Shown: piece by piece, positions 24,711 through 33,192 of the stretch
Layout of the letters: every line of letters begins with the position of its first letter
Position numbering within the stretch: the stretch's first letter is position 1
Assembly (NCBI GenBank): GCA_900316745.1
Contig: ONEB01000014.1
Location: 416 to 63,481 of the forward strand
Source of the DNA: an uncultured Eubacteriales bacterium
GTDB lineage: Bacteria > Bacillota > Clostridia > Oscillospirales > Oscillospiraceae
Direction of reading: 5' to 3'
DNA length: 63,066 bases
Translations under genes and position numbers: made by a program
Notes under the pieces: generated by a model
Told to the model about the DNA's origin: nothing
Databases searched by the model: none
The model's input: only the letters and a program-made list of their open reading frames with translations

Positions 24711-25250
24711 TCAGTTCATCTTCATGCAGCCGCCGAGGATGTCGCCGGTCTCGAGATACTCATAGGTCGGGAACTGGAACAGGGCGGGCTTGAACTTGCG
24801 GTAGTCGACCTTCCCTTTTTCGGTGAGGATCTCCTCGTCCACATAGGTGCCGACGATCTTGCAGATGAAGTTGTCGAAGCCCGCGAGATCATAGATATCC
24901 TCGACCTCACACTCGATGGAGACCTTGGCAGCGTCAATCATCGGCGCACCCTTCTCACCTACCGTATATGCAAATGCTTCGGACTTATCCTCTTTATTGC
25001 CGCTGACACAGCCCATACGGTCTGCGTCCTTCAGCCAGGAAGCGTCCACGATGTTCACCGAGACGACCTTGTTTTCCCGAATGCCCTTGTTGGTATAGTG
25101 GGCCTTGACCATGGAGAGCATCAGATGGCTGTGCGCCATGACGCCTGCGTGCGCGACCAGCGTCCAGTTCGGTTTTCCGTCTACCATAGCGCCGACGACC
25201 GTCACCGGAGCCGGATACAGAGCCAGCTGCGCACCTGTGTTCTTCTTCAT
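24711..25250 (-). CDS. flavin reductase-like (flavoredoxin) protein (cassette gene 1)
   Basis: The 179-residue protein has the FMN-binding split-barrel pattern of the flavin reductase/flavoredoxin family (YPAPVTVVGAMVDGKPN, LVAHAG, VVSVNIVDASWLKD). Members reduce or bind FMN and pass electrons on. It is the first gene after the regulated promoter, about 25 bases past the right palindrome. It could supply reduced FMN to the flavodoxins or act alone. Confidence 0.88.
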   Translation of the reverse strand: MKKNTGAQLALYPAPVTVVGAMVDGKPNWTLVAHAGVMAHSHLMLSMVKAHYTNKGIRENKVVSVNIVDASWLKDADRMGCVSGNKEDKSEAFAYTVGEKGAPMIDAAKVSIECEVEDIYDLAGFDNFICKIVGTYVDEEILTEKGKVDYRKFKPALFQFPTYEYLETGDILGGCMKMN

Positions 25251-25277
25251 CGCAAGACTTCCCTTCAGATATTATAA

Positions 25278-25325
25278 TGACACGATGTCAGAACATAGTA
25301 TAACACCATTCTGACATCGTGTCAA
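25278..25325 (-). promoter_or_regulatory. operator-promoter of the redox cassette
   Basis: On the - strand there is a consensus -35 TTGACA (25320-25325), a 17-base spacer and a -10 TATACT (25297-25302). Two 16-base arms, TGACACGATGTCAGAA (25278-25293) and its exact inverse (25309-25324), flank the -10. Each arm contains the palindrome GACA-CGA-TGTC. One overlaps the -35 and the other the start region. This is a classic arrangement for repression, most likely by the TetR protein encoded at 23398. Confidence 0.8.
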
Positions 25326-25383
25326 CAACAGCATGAAGCATGCAACACATAATTATATTAGCGCAATTTTTTTGAAAAAGGCG

Positions 25384-26403
25384 CTATCTGTTTCCATACA
25401 TCTTCTCATAATAATGCACATATTCGCCGGAAATGATGGTCTCCCACCAAGGCTTGTTATCCAAGTACCACTTGATGGTTTTCTGGATCCCGTCAGCAAA
25501 CTTTGTTTCCGGAAGCCAGCCGAGTTCATTGTGGATCTTAGTAGGATCGATGGCATAGCGCATATCATGACCCTTACGGTCAGTCACAAACGTGATAAGC
25601 GACTGCGGCTTTCCGAGCGCGTCGCAGATGAGCTTCACGATATCGAGGTTCTTCATCTCGTTGTGGCCGCCGACGTTGTACACCTCGCCCTCGGTACCCT
25701 TGCGGATGATGAGGTCGATGGCGCGGCAGTGGTCCTCGACGTACAGCCAGTCGCGCACGTTCTCGCCCGTGCCGTAGACCGGGAGGGGCTTGTCGTTGAG
25801 GGCGTTCGCGATCATGAGCGGGATGAGCTTCTCCGGGAAGTGGTAGGGGCCGTAGTTGTTCGAGCAGCGCGAGATGGTGACAGGAAGACCATAGGTGCGG
25901 TGATACGCGCCGACGAGCAGGTCGGCCGAGGCCTTGGACGCGCTGTAGGGGCTGGAGGTGTGCAGCGGCGTCTTCTCGGTGAAGAAGAGATCGGGCCGGT
26001 CGAGCGGCAGGTCGCCGTAGACCTCGTCCGTGGAGACCTGATGGTAGCGCTGGATGCCGTACTTGCGGCAGGCGTCCATGAGGACCTGCGTGCCGAGGAT
26101 GTTCGTCTGCAGGAAGATCTCCGGCGTCTCGATGCTGCGGTCAACATGAGATTCGGCTGCGAAGTTCACGACGATATCGGGCTTCTCCGCCTCGAAGATC
26201 TCATAGACGCCCTCGCGGTCGCAGATGTTGGTCTTGAAGAAGCGGAAGTTCGGCTTCTCAAGGGCTTCCTTCAGCGTGGAGAGATTGCCCGCGTAAGTCA
26301 GGCAGTCCACGCACAGGACGCGGTCCTCGGGGTGCTCCTTGAGCAAATAGTAAATGAAGTTGGAGCCGATGAATCCGGCACCGCCGGTGACAAGAATGGT
26401 CAT
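25384..26403 (-). CDS. rfbB: dTDP-glucose 4,6-dehydratase
   Basis: This second enzyme of dTDP-L-rhamnose synthesis is a short-chain-dehydrogenase type. The NAD loop TGGAGFIGSNF is at residues 6-16 and the catalytic YxxxK is in SPYSASKASAD. T in VSTDEVYGD precedes it. At 339 residues it is full length. It follows rfbA by one base; rfbC and rfbD are not in the window. Confidence 0.96.
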   Translation of the reverse strand: MTILVTGGAGFIGSNFIYYLLKEHPEDRVLCVDCLTYAGNLSTLKEALEKPNFRFFKTNICDREGVYEIFEAEKPDIVVNFAAESHVDRSIETPEIFLQTNILGTQVLMDACRKYGIQRYHQVSTDEVYGDLPLDRPDLFFTEKTPLHTSSPYSASKASADLLVGAYHRTYGLPVTISRCSNNYGPYHFPEKLIPLMIANALNDKPLPVYGTGENVRDWLYVEDHCRAIDLIIRKGTEGEVYNVGGHNEMKNLDIVKLICDALGKPQSLITFVTDRKGHDMRYAIDPTKIHNELGWLPETKFADGIQKTIKWYLDNKPWWETIISGEYVHYYEKMYGNR

Positions 26404-26404
26404 G

Positions 26405-27304
26405 TTACTTTCTCCTCCATCCGAGCAGTTTGCCCTCGGCGACGTGCTTGAGGTGCTCGCCGTAGGGGGATTTTCCGTAGAGCCGCGCCGCCTCGAGCAG
26501 CTGCTCCTGCGTCAGCCAGCCTTTGCGGAAGGCAATCTCTTCTGGCGCGGAAATCTCAATGCCCTGGCGCTTTTGCATGACGCGGACAAAATCCGTCGCC
26601 TCCGCGAGAGATTCCATCGTGCCGGTGTCGAGCCAGGCAAAGCCGCGGCCGAGGATGCTCACATCGAGCAGTTCATCATTTAAGTACATTTCGTTGAGTG
26701 TGGTAATCTCAAGTTCGCCGCGTGCGCTGGGCTTGACCTCCGCTGCGCGCTTGCTCACGCCGGCAGGATAAAAATACAGACCCGTGACGGCGTAATTGCT
26801 CTTCGGGTTTTCAGGCTTCTCTTCAATGGAGAGCGCCTTGCCGTTTTCATCGAACTCCACAACTCCGAAGCGCTCGGGGTCGTTCACATAGTAGCCGAAG
26901 ACCGTGGCGCGCTTGTCCTCCTCGGCCTTCTGCGCCGCCGCCATGAGGACGTGGCTGAAGCCGTTGCCAAAAAAGATGTTGTCGCCCAGAATCATGGCGC
27001 AAGCGTCGTCTCCGATGAACTCTTCGCCAATCAAGAATGCCTGCGCAAGGCCGTCCGGGCTCGGCTGCTCGGAGTAGCTGAGGCTCAGCCCGTACTGGCT
27101 GCCGTCGCCCAGCAGGCGCTTGAAGTTCGGCAGATCCACCGGCGTGGAAATGATGAGAATCTCCCGGATGCCCGCGAGCATGAGCGTGGACAGAGGGTAG
27201 AAAATCATTGGCTTGTCATAAACCGGGAGGAGTTGCTTGCTTGTCACCATGGTCAGCGGATAAAGCCGCGTGCCGGCGCCGCCGGCGAGGATGATACCTT
27301 TCAT
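26405..27304 (-). CDS. rfbA: glucose-1-phosphate thymidylyltransferase
   Basis: RfbA makes dTDP-glucose from glucose-1-phosphate and dTTP, feeding RfbB. The nucleotide loop [13 protein letters not shown] is at the N-terminus, followed by [12 protein letters not shown] and the sugar-site EEKPENPKS. The 299-residue length is typical. It is co-directional with rfbB and the glycosyltransferase remnant upstream. Confidence 0.96.
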   Translation of the reverse strand: MKGIILAGGAGTRLYPLTMVTSKQLLPVYDKPMIFYPLSTLMLAGIREILIISTPVDLPNFKRLLGDGSQYGLSLSYSEQPSPDGLAQAFLIGEEFIGDDACAMILGDNIFFGNGFSHVLMAAAQKAEEDKRATVFGYYVNDPERFGVVEFDENGKALSIEEKPENPKSNYAVTGLYFYPAGVSKRAAEVKPSARGELEITTLNEMYLNDELLDVSILGRGFAWLDTGTMESLAEATDFVRVMQKRQGIEISAPEEIAFRKGWLTQEQLLEAARLYGKSPYGEHLKHVAEGKLLGWRRK

Positions 27305-27315
27305 ATCTGCTACCT

Positions 27316-28297
27316 CTATCTGTTGAAATTGTGATGAATGGTCTCGTACATATTCAAAAGGTCTTTGCGGTTTTGCTCTTTGCTATAGGTTCTGGCGGCG
27401 TGGGCGTGTCCTTTTTGAGAGATCGTTTTTGCCAGCTCATCGCTGCCGAAGATCTGACAGACATAATCCGCCATCATATAGGTCTCGTTGAACGGGTACA
27501 GGAACCCGTCCTTCCCGTGGTCGATCATCTCCTGCAGACCGCCGACGCAGGACGCCACGCTGGGCACGCCGGAGATCATCGCTTCTCCCAACGCGGTAGA
27601 ATGGTTCTCAATCGCCGAGGCAGAGACGAAAACATGCGATCTCAGGAGCCGCTCGTGCATCTGCTCCTCGTCGAGGAAGCCCATAAACGTGATATGATCC
27701 TTCAAGCCAAATTTCTCGATCAGCCCCTGCACATACCAGTCGTAGTCAGGTGCACGATCCATGATCTTCTTTTTCAGTCCAGTGTAGCGTCGATATTTGC
27801 AGCGGTTTCCGGCAACATAAACATGGGTGTCCGGATAGTGCTGCACGATCCATTTGAGGCCATGCAGGAACATATCAAAGCCCTTGATGGGATAGGTAAT
27901 AGATCATCCAGTCCTTTTTACTCGACCCGTTGAAGAACTGAAAACCATGCGCAGTATAGATTACTTTGGCGCCGTGTTTGCGTGCGTCCCGAGCTGCAAG
28001 CCGTGTCAGAACACTTGCGATCGGCGTGTTGCAATGAATAGCCACATAATCATCGCTGTAGATCACTCGCTTGATTGTTTTATATGCGGCAACATTCTTT
28101 GGGTCCTTTACGCTTCTGACAAAAGGCACCTCGATGAACTTATCGATAAAATCAAGCTTCAGTCCCGGCTTCAGCTCCATATTGTTATGGGCTGCAGCGT
28201 GAATCTCAAAGCCATACTGGTGAAGCATATCCACAAGCGGCCTGTGAAACTGCGCAATATGACTTGCCACGGAGGCGACCAGTAAGATTTTTTTCAT
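27316..28297 (-). pseudogene. hybrid, broken family-4 glycosyltransferase
   Basis: Two frames that do not connect lie here. From ATG 28297, 140 residues give the N-terminal half of an EpsF-like glycosyltransferase (MKKILLVASVASHIAQFHRP, later KVIYTAHGFQFF). They end at TGA 27875. Overlapping that junction in another frame begins the C-terminal half of a GT-4 enzyme (KGFDMFLHGLKWIV, later SASAIENHSTALGEAMISG), which runs to 27316. The middle (acceptor/linker region) is missing. The simplest reading is a deletion that fused the start of one transferase gene to the end of another, out of frame. Function is probably lost. Confidence 0.8.
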
Positions 28298-28587
28298 GGA
28301 GGATTCATCCTTGTCCTTCCTGTTGATCTGTATAGTGTGTTATGAATTGAACCGTTTCCTCAGAACTATTATCGCAACATAACATAGGAAACAGAACTGT
28401 AAACTGCAAATTTATCCATAATTAAACAGAGTAATTATACTACAAATTGCATGAAAGCACAACATGAACCGCGCTAAAAATATCGTACAATTTAAATTGC
28501 CATCTTTCATCTATCTCGTATATAACCAACAATCTGAATATATTTGTGCAAATAAATACTGCATTTTTCAACACATGGTCTCTGAAA

Positions 28588-28640
28588 TGGCTGGATGAAT
28601 TTACATGGTTATAGCGCACGTTTTCTGCGCAAACTGTGGT
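28588..28640 (+). repeat. intergenic element, copy B
   Basis: This is the partner of 18524-18577, about 80% identical. Here the frame stays open longer and reads AHVFCANCGRCRKTRYAG, with cysteines spaced like a zinc ribbon. It has no ribosome site. It could be a decayed gene end, a repeat family or a regulatory site ahead of the SASP gene. Confidence 0.6.
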
Positions 28641-28670
28641 CGATGCAGAAAAACGAGGTATGCAGGAAAC

Positions 28671-28700
28671 AGATGTGAGAATCTTGTTTTCCGCATAATT
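28671..28700 (+). promoter_or_regulatory. weak SigG-like promoter for the SASP gene
   Basis: AGATG (28671-28675), 18 bases, then CATAATT (28694-28700) partly fit the forespore SigG pattern (GHATR - 18 - CATNHTA). SASP genes are SigG-dependent in studied spore formers. The match is imperfect. Confidence 0.3.
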
Positions 28701-28762
28701 CGTTTAAAACTGCAAAAGCTAAAAATGGGACAATTCCCACAACAGAAAAGGAGTGAAACACA

Positions 28763-28960
28763 ATGTCCAAGTCCAGCAACAATCTCGTGAACCCCAACGC
28801 TCGTGAAGCGATGAACCGTTTCAAGATGGAGGCTACTTCCGAGGTCGGCGTCAACCTGAAGCAGGGCTACAACGGCGATCTGACCTCTCGTCAGGCCGGC
28901 AGCGTCGGCGGCCAGATGGTCAAGAAGATGATCCAGGCCTACGAAAACGGCATGCAGTAA
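28763..28960 (+). CDS. alpha/beta-type small acid-soluble spore protein
   Basis: The 65-residue protein coats DNA in the spore and protects it from UV and heat; on germination it is cut by the GPR protease. The pattern fits the family: NPNAREAMNRFKMEATSEVGV, with the GPR-type site around TSEVG, then the second block LTSRQAGSVGGQMVKKMI. AAAGGAG lies 9 bases before the ATG. A strong terminator follows. It is direct evidence that this organism can sporulate. Confidence 0.95.
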   Translation: MSKSSNNLVNPNAREAMNRFKMEATSEVGVNLKQGYNGDLTSRQAGSVGGQMVKKMIQAYENGMQ

Positions 28961-28980
28961 CTTTGACAATGTCAAAGAAA

Positions 28981-29013
28981 ATTGGAGTGCACCCGGTGCA
29001 CTCCAATTTTTTA
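28981..29013. terminator. terminator shared by the SASP and AlaX-like genes
   Basis: A near-perfect palindrome, ATTGGAGTGCACC with its inverse, is followed by TTTTTT on the + strand and TTTTCTTTG on the - strand. It separates two converging genes. Confidence 0.85.
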
Positions 29014-30168
29014 TGCTCCAAACGTTTCAAAGTACGCATCGATCTCGGTGCGTTTTGCGCTGCACGAACCCTGAATCATGGTGGGTCTGCCGCCGCCGCG
29101 CCCGCAGAGCGCTGCATTGATTTCTTTCGCGCTGGCGCGCAGATCCATGGTTTTGCTGCCGATGATATACCGGTACCCCTCGCTGTCACTGCCGGAAAAA
29201 GCGGCGCAGACACCCGTGGCGCGCTCCATGCCGATATTGACAAGCTCGCGCATTGCATCCGGATCATCAAAATCATCCACGATCACGATGTTTCTCCCCT
29301 GCGCGGGCATGGATTTCACACGCAGCGCATTGAGCTTTTCCTCTCTGGCGGAAAGCGCACGCTCCAGCTCGGCACGCTCCGAAAACAGCCGCTCTACCGC
29401 GCCTACGAGCTGATCCTTCGGGACATTCAAAAGGTTTGATAGCGTCGCCGCCTCCTGAAACAGCATCTGATACTGCTTCAGCGCGTCCGAGCCGCAGAGG
29501 ATCGTCAGACGAACGCCGCCGCGATGGCGCATGCTGTCGATGATCTTGATTGCGCCGATCTCGCCGGTATAAGAGACGTGCGGCGCGCAGCACGCGCAGA
29601 CATCGTAACCCTCAATCGTCACAATGCGCACATTCTCTGTCAGGTCCAGCTTGCTGCGGTATTCCAGCTTTGCCAGCACATCCTCCGGCGGATACTCTGC
29701 CGTGATCGGAACATTCTTCCAGACCGCTTCATTCGAGCGTCTCTCCAGCTCAGCGATCTGCTCAGGCGAAAGCTCGCCGTCATAATCCATCGTGACGACT
29801 TCATCTCCGAGATGAAAGCCGACGTTGTTGTAGCCATAGAGCGTGTGAACCAGGCCGGAAATGATGTGCTCTCCGCTGTGCTCCTGCATGCGCCGAAAGC
29901 GTTTGTCCCAGTCCAGAATTCCGTGGACAGTATCACCGCATTTGAGCGGCGAGTCTGCGATATGGACGATCTCCCCGTTTATCTCCTGCACATCCGATAC
30001 ATGCGCATGATTCAGCATTCCGGTATCGGCAGCCTGTCCGCCGCCCTCCGGGAAAAAAGCCGTCTGATCCAGGACGATCTGCCAGTGCCCGTCTCTTTCT
30101 TCGCAGGAAAGAACGGCGGCGTCAAAGCTCGAGATATGGCTGTTTTCATCATACAGTTTTCTTGTCAT
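29011..30168 (-). CDS. AlaX-like alanyl-tRNA editing protein with DHHA1 domain
   Basis: This is a free-standing relative of the AlaRS editing domain that removes Ser or Gly from mischarged tRNA(Ala). Residues about 1-230 form the editing module, with zinc-site histidines H97 and H101 in HSGEH and the CACCAPH motif near residue 190. A coiled linker and a C-terminal DHHA1 domain (GRGGGRPTMIQGS) follow. The 385 residues correspond to the long AlaX form. The start is ATG 30168, with CGGAG 8 bases upstream; two earlier in-frame ATGs lack spacing. Confidence 0.9.
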   Translation of the reverse strand: MTRKLYDENSHISSFDAAVLSCEERDGHWQIVLDQTAFFPEGGGQAADTGMLNHAHVSDVQEINGEIVHIADSPLKCGDTVHGILDWDKRFRRMQEHSGEHIISGLVHTLYGYNNVGFHLGDEVVTMDYDGELSPEQIAELERRSNEAVWKNVPITAEYPPEDVLAKLEYRSKLDLTENVRIVTIEGYDVCACCAPHVSYTGEIGAIKIIDSMRHRGGVRLTILCGSDALKQYQMLFQEAATLSNLLNVPKDQLVGAVERLFSERAELERALSAREEKLNALRVKSMPAQGRNIVIVDDFDDPDAMRELVNIGMERATGVCAAFSGSDSEGYRYIIGSKTMDLRASAKEINAALCGRGGGRPTMIQGSCSAKRTEIDAYFETFGA

Positions 30169-30234
30169 GGTCATACTCCGAATATCATTCATTTGTTTTG
30201 TAAATCATATCAGAAATTCGATTGGATTACAATA

Positions 30235-30263
30235 TTGACACGCCAATTTCATAGTGGTATAGT
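30235..30263 (+). promoter_or_regulatory. promoter of the ECF S-component gene
   Basis: TTGACA (30235-30240), a 17-base spacer and TATAGT (30258-30263) form a near-consensus SigA promoter. The leader is only about 25 bases, too short for a vitamin riboswitch. Confidence 0.8.
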
Positions 30264-30293
30264 AGGCTCAAAAGCAGAAAGGATGTGATTGCC

Positions 30294-30815
30294 GTGGATC
30301 GAAATGTAAAACTCCTTGTACATCTGGCGCTCCTGACCGCGCTCTGTACGGTCGCGACCATGGCGATCCCGATCCCGACGCTGACCGGAGGATATCTGAA
30401 CGCAGGCGACATTGTCGTGGTGCTTGCCGGATTGCTGGCAGGACCGATCTGCGGCGGGATCGTCAGCGGCCTTGGCTCCGCGCTGGCGGATCTATTCACC
30501 GGTTATGCGATCTACGCACCCGGAAGCTTTCTGGTAAAAGGTCTGGCGGCAGTCGTGATCGGGCTTCTCTTTTCATCCGCAAAGCGTAAGCGCCCTCCTG
30601 CTGCGGTGGCTGCTGCTGTCTGCGGAGAGCTCATCATGACGCTCGGGTATTTTGCATACACTTCCCTCGCGCTCGGTTTCGGCATGGGCGCGGCGGTCGA
30701 GATCCCCGGGAACCTCATGCAGGGAGCAGTCGGCGTTGCGGGCGGTACGCTGCTGTATCATGCGCTGATGCGCATACCGGAAATCCGGGATTTTTCAGAA
30801 AATACGAGGCTGTGA
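30294..30815 (+). CDS. ECF transporter S-component (substrate unknown)
   Basis: This is a small membrane protein (173 residues) with about six hydrophobic segments. Its N-terminal LALLTALCTVATMAIP resembles the AxxxA helix that contacts the ECF T-subunit; GGYLNAGDIVVVLAGLLAGP is typical of S-components that bind vitamins or other micronutrients. Shared energising subunits (EcfA, EcfA', EcfT) would be encoded elsewhere. The start is probably GTG 30294, 10 bases after AAAGGA; GTG 30285 is too close to that site. The substrate cannot be told from sequence or neighbours. Confidence 0.85.
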   Translation: MDRNVKLLVHLALLTALCTVATMAIPIPTLTGGYLNAGDIVVVLAGLLAGPICGGIVSGLGSALADLFTGYAIYAPGSFLVKGLAAVVIGLLFSSAKRKRPPAAVAAAVCGELIMTLGYFAYTSLALGFGMGAAVEIPGNLMQGAVGVAGGTLLYHALMRIPEIRDFSENTRL

Positions 30816-30836
30816 ATCATCACAGCCTCGTTTCAT
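30804..30836. terminator. terminator between the ECF gene and serA
   Basis: A perfect 12-bp stem (30804-30815 with 30820-30831) has loop ATCA, followed by TTCATTT on the + strand. The A-rich left flank could serve serA on the - strand. Confidence 0.85.
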
Positions 30837-30839
30837 TTA

Positions 30840-32012
30840 TCAGACAACGCGGACACGGATCACTTCCGGGATTGCCCGCAGACGTGTGATCTGATCCGGC
30901 GTAAGGTTGCCGCTCAGATCAATCAGCGCATAGGCATAGGCTCCATACGCCTTGTTGATCATGTTATCGACGTTCAGCCCCGTGGAGCATGCGATATCCA
31001 GAAACCGATTGAGCATCTTCGGCTTGTTCTCGTGGAGGATGCACAGGCGGCTGACGCCGACGCGCTCGAGCGTGGCGTCCGGGAAGTTGACGGAGTTTTT
31101 GATATTGCCGTTGACGAGATAATCATACAGCTCATGCGCCGCCATGACAGAGGATTTTTCCTCGCTCTCGGGCGTGCAGGCGCCGAGGTGCGGCATGCAG
31201 ATGACGTTCTCCACGCCGATGAGGCGCTTATTCGGAAAGTCCGTGACATATTTCCCGACCTTGCCGGAGGCAAGCGCATCGAGCATGGCGTCGTCATCTA
31301 CGATCTCCGCGCGGGACTCATTGATGATGCGCACACCCTGCTTCATTTTGGAGAACGCGGTCTTGCCGAGCATTTTCTTTGTCGCATCGGTATACGGCAC
31401 ATTCACGCTGATGTAATCGGATTTATAATAGATCTCATCCACATCGACCGCATGCTGAACGCTGCGGGACAGGCGCCACGCGGCGTCAACGGAAAGATAG
31501 GGATCGAAGCCGATGACGTTCATGCCGAGCTTCACGGCGATGTTCGCAATCAGGGAGCCGACCGCGCCGAGACCGATCACGCCGAGGGTCTTCCCCATCA
31601 GCTCAGGACCGGCAAACGCCGCCTTGCCCTGCTCAACGAGCGCAGGGATTTTATCGCCCTCGGGCTTCAGACTTTTGACCCACTCAATGCTGCCCAGGAC
31701 ATTGCGGGACGACATGACGAGCGAGCAAAGGATCAGCTCTTTCACAGCCTCGGCATTCGCACCGGGAGAATTGAAGACAACGATGCCCTGCTCACAGCAT
31801 TTTTCGAGCGGAATATTATTGGTGCCGGCGCCGGAGCGACCGATGGCGATCAGGGATTCGCCGAACCGGTAACTGTGCAGATCCGCGCTTCTGAGCAGAA
31901 TCGCGTGCGGATCCGGCACGTCCTCGCCGACCGTGCAGCCGCGCTCACACAAAAGATCGATGCCGCGCTCTGCAATGTGGTTCATTGTTTGGATGCGAAA
32001 GTTTTCAGCCAT
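30840..32012 (-). CDS. serA: D-3-phosphoglycerate dehydrogenase
   Basis: SerA oxidises 3-phosphoglycerate, the first step of serine synthesis. The NAD loop GVIGLGAVGS is at about residues 140-149, the substrate arginine is in NESRAEIVDD, and the catalytic histidine is in MPHLGACTPESEE. A C-terminal ACT-like domain (about 320-390) may give feedback control. At 390 residues it is of the short type. ATG 32012, 9 bases after GAGG, overlaps the serC end, so the two are coupled although serC comes first. Confidence 0.95.
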   Translation of the reverse strand: MAENFRIQTMNHIAERGIDLLCERGCTVGEDVPDPHAILLRSADLHSYRFGESLIAIGRSGAGTNNIPLEKCCEQGIVVFNSPGANAEAVKELILCSLVMSSRNVLGSIEWVKSLKPEGDKIPALVEQGKAAFAGPELMGKTLGVIGLGAVGSLIANIAVKLGMNVIGFDPYLSVDAAWRLSRSVQHAVDVDEIYYKSDYISVNVPYTDATKKMLGKTAFSKMKQGVRIINESRAEIVDDDAMLDALASGKVGKYVTDFPNKRLIGVENVICMPHLGACTPESEEKSSVMAAHELYDYLVNGNIKNSVNFPDATLERVGVSRLCILHENKPKMLNRFLDIACSTGLNVDNMINKAYGAYAYALIDLSGNLTPDQITRLRAIPEVIRVRVV

Positions 32013-33093
32013 GGTGTGCAACCTCAAATCGTTTCATATAGTCTAACAGCGCGTCCACGCCCTCCATCGGCATGGCATTGTAGATTGACGCGCGCATACC
32101 GCCCGTTACGCGGTGTCCCTTGAGATTCAAAAGTCCCTCTTCGGCGGCGCCTTTCACGAAGGCGGCGTCGAGCGCTTCGCTTCCGGTGCGGAAGGTCACA
32201 TTCATGTCGGAACGTGAGCCGGGCTGGGCATTCGCCTGGAAAACCTGACTGTTATCTAGATAATCATAAAGCTTCTTTGCGCGCTCGGCTTTGAGCCGCT
32301 CCATTCCGGCGACGCCTCCCTGCTCTTCCAGCCAGTCCAGCACCAGACCCAGCATATAGATGCACCAGCAAGGCGGCGTATTGAACATGGAGTCTTTTTC
32401 GATCATACGCTGATAGCTCAGCATCAGCGGCGTTTCAGCGCGCTCCTTGCCGGCAAGGCGCTTATCCACGATCACAACGGTGAGTCCGGCGGGCGCCATG
32501 TTCTTCTGTGCTCCGGCATAGATCAAACCGTAGTCGGAAACGTTGACCGGACGGGACAGGATATCGGAGGACATGTCACAAACCAGCGGCGCGTCGGTGC
32601 GCGGCACATACTGCCATTCCGTTCCGTAAATCGTGTTGTTGGCGCAATAATGAAAATAGGCAGCGTGATCGGAAAAACAAAGCTCCTCCTGCCGGGGAAT
32701 GCGCGTGTGATGATCCGCCGCGGTATCCGCCGCAAGATGAACCGATCCGTACTTTGCCGCCTCTTTCGCGGCATTGCCGGAAAAATGACCCGTGACCGCA
32801 TAATCCGCGCAGCCGTTTTCCGGCAGCAGATTCAATGGAACCATCGAAAACTGTGTAGACGCGCCGCCCTGCAAAAACAGCACGGCATGTGTGTCCGGCA
32901 CGCCAAGAGCGCGGATCAGCTTCTCTTTTGTCTGCGCAAAGATCGCCGCATACTGTGCGCTGCGATGGCTCATCTCCATAACGGACATGCCGGAGCCGCC
33001 GAAATTCATCAGCTCCGCCTGCGCACGCCGCAATACCGGTTCCGCCATCACCGACGGACCGGCGGAAAAATTATAGACCTGATTTCTTTCCAT
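32005..33093 (-). CDS. serC: phosphoserine aminotransferase
   Basis: SerC converts 3-phosphohydroxypyruvate to phosphoserine with PLP. The 362 residues start QVYNFSAGPSVM, and the PLP lysine is in YAGAQKNMAPAG. The C-terminal HRVTGGMRASIYNAMP block is intact. It precedes and overlaps serA. No serB phosphatase is in the window. Confidence 0.97.
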   Translation of the reverse strand: MERNQVYNFSAGPSVMAEPVLRRAQAELMNFGGSGMSVMEMSHRSAQYAAIFAQTKEKLIRALGVPDTHAVLFLQGGASTQFSMVPLNLLPENGCADYAVTGHFSGNAAKEAAKYGSVHLAADTAADHHTRIPRQEELCFSDHAAYFHYCANNTIYGTEWQYVPRTDAPLVCDMSSDILSRPVNVSDYGLIYAGAQKNMAPAGLTVVIVDKRLAGKERAETPLMLSYQRMIEKDSMFNTPPCWCIYMLGLVLDWLEEQGGVAGMERLKAERAKKLYDYLDNSQVFQANAQPGSRSDMNVTFRTGSEALDAAFVKGAAEEGLLNLKGHRVTGGMRASIYNAMPMEGVDALLDYMKRFEVAHHG

Positions 33094-33163
33094 CGGTCAA
33101 AACCTCCGTCATCGCGCTTACATCATCACATTATCACAGAAAAGCGCGAAAACATACGTCAGA

Positions 33164-33192
33164 ATCTTAGCACGAATTTGAAATTTCGTCAA
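33164..33192 (-). promoter_or_regulatory. serC-serA promoter
   Basis: On the - strand, TTGACG (33187-33192), a 17-base spacer and TAAGAT (33164-33169) lie about 70 bases before serC. The -35 overlaps the mtaB stop region. No T-box or riboswitch structure was recognised. Confidence 0.65.

Larger units (their letters stand above)
28298..28762. other. AT-rich intergenic region
   Basis: This 465-base stretch is clearly more AT-rich than its surroundings. No convincing gene was found. It holds copy B of the repeated element (28588-28640) and a weak SigG-like promoter for the SASP gene. A 61-codon frame at 28605-28790 overlaps the SASP start and lacks a ribosome site. Confidence 0.6.

Noticed and set aside
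23401-24765. 454-codon open frame on the + strand
   Set aside because: It crosses the TetR and flavodoxin genes in antisense and lacks start signals.
28605-28790. 61-codon frame with cysteine motif FCANCG
   Set aside because: There is no ribosome site, it runs into the SASP gene, and only its first part matches the other repeat copy. It is kept as part of the repeat finding, not called as a gene.
33094-33188. riboswitch or T-box ahead of serC
   Set aside because: The leader is short and no specifier, antiterminator or aptamer pattern was found; only a SigA promoter is supported.
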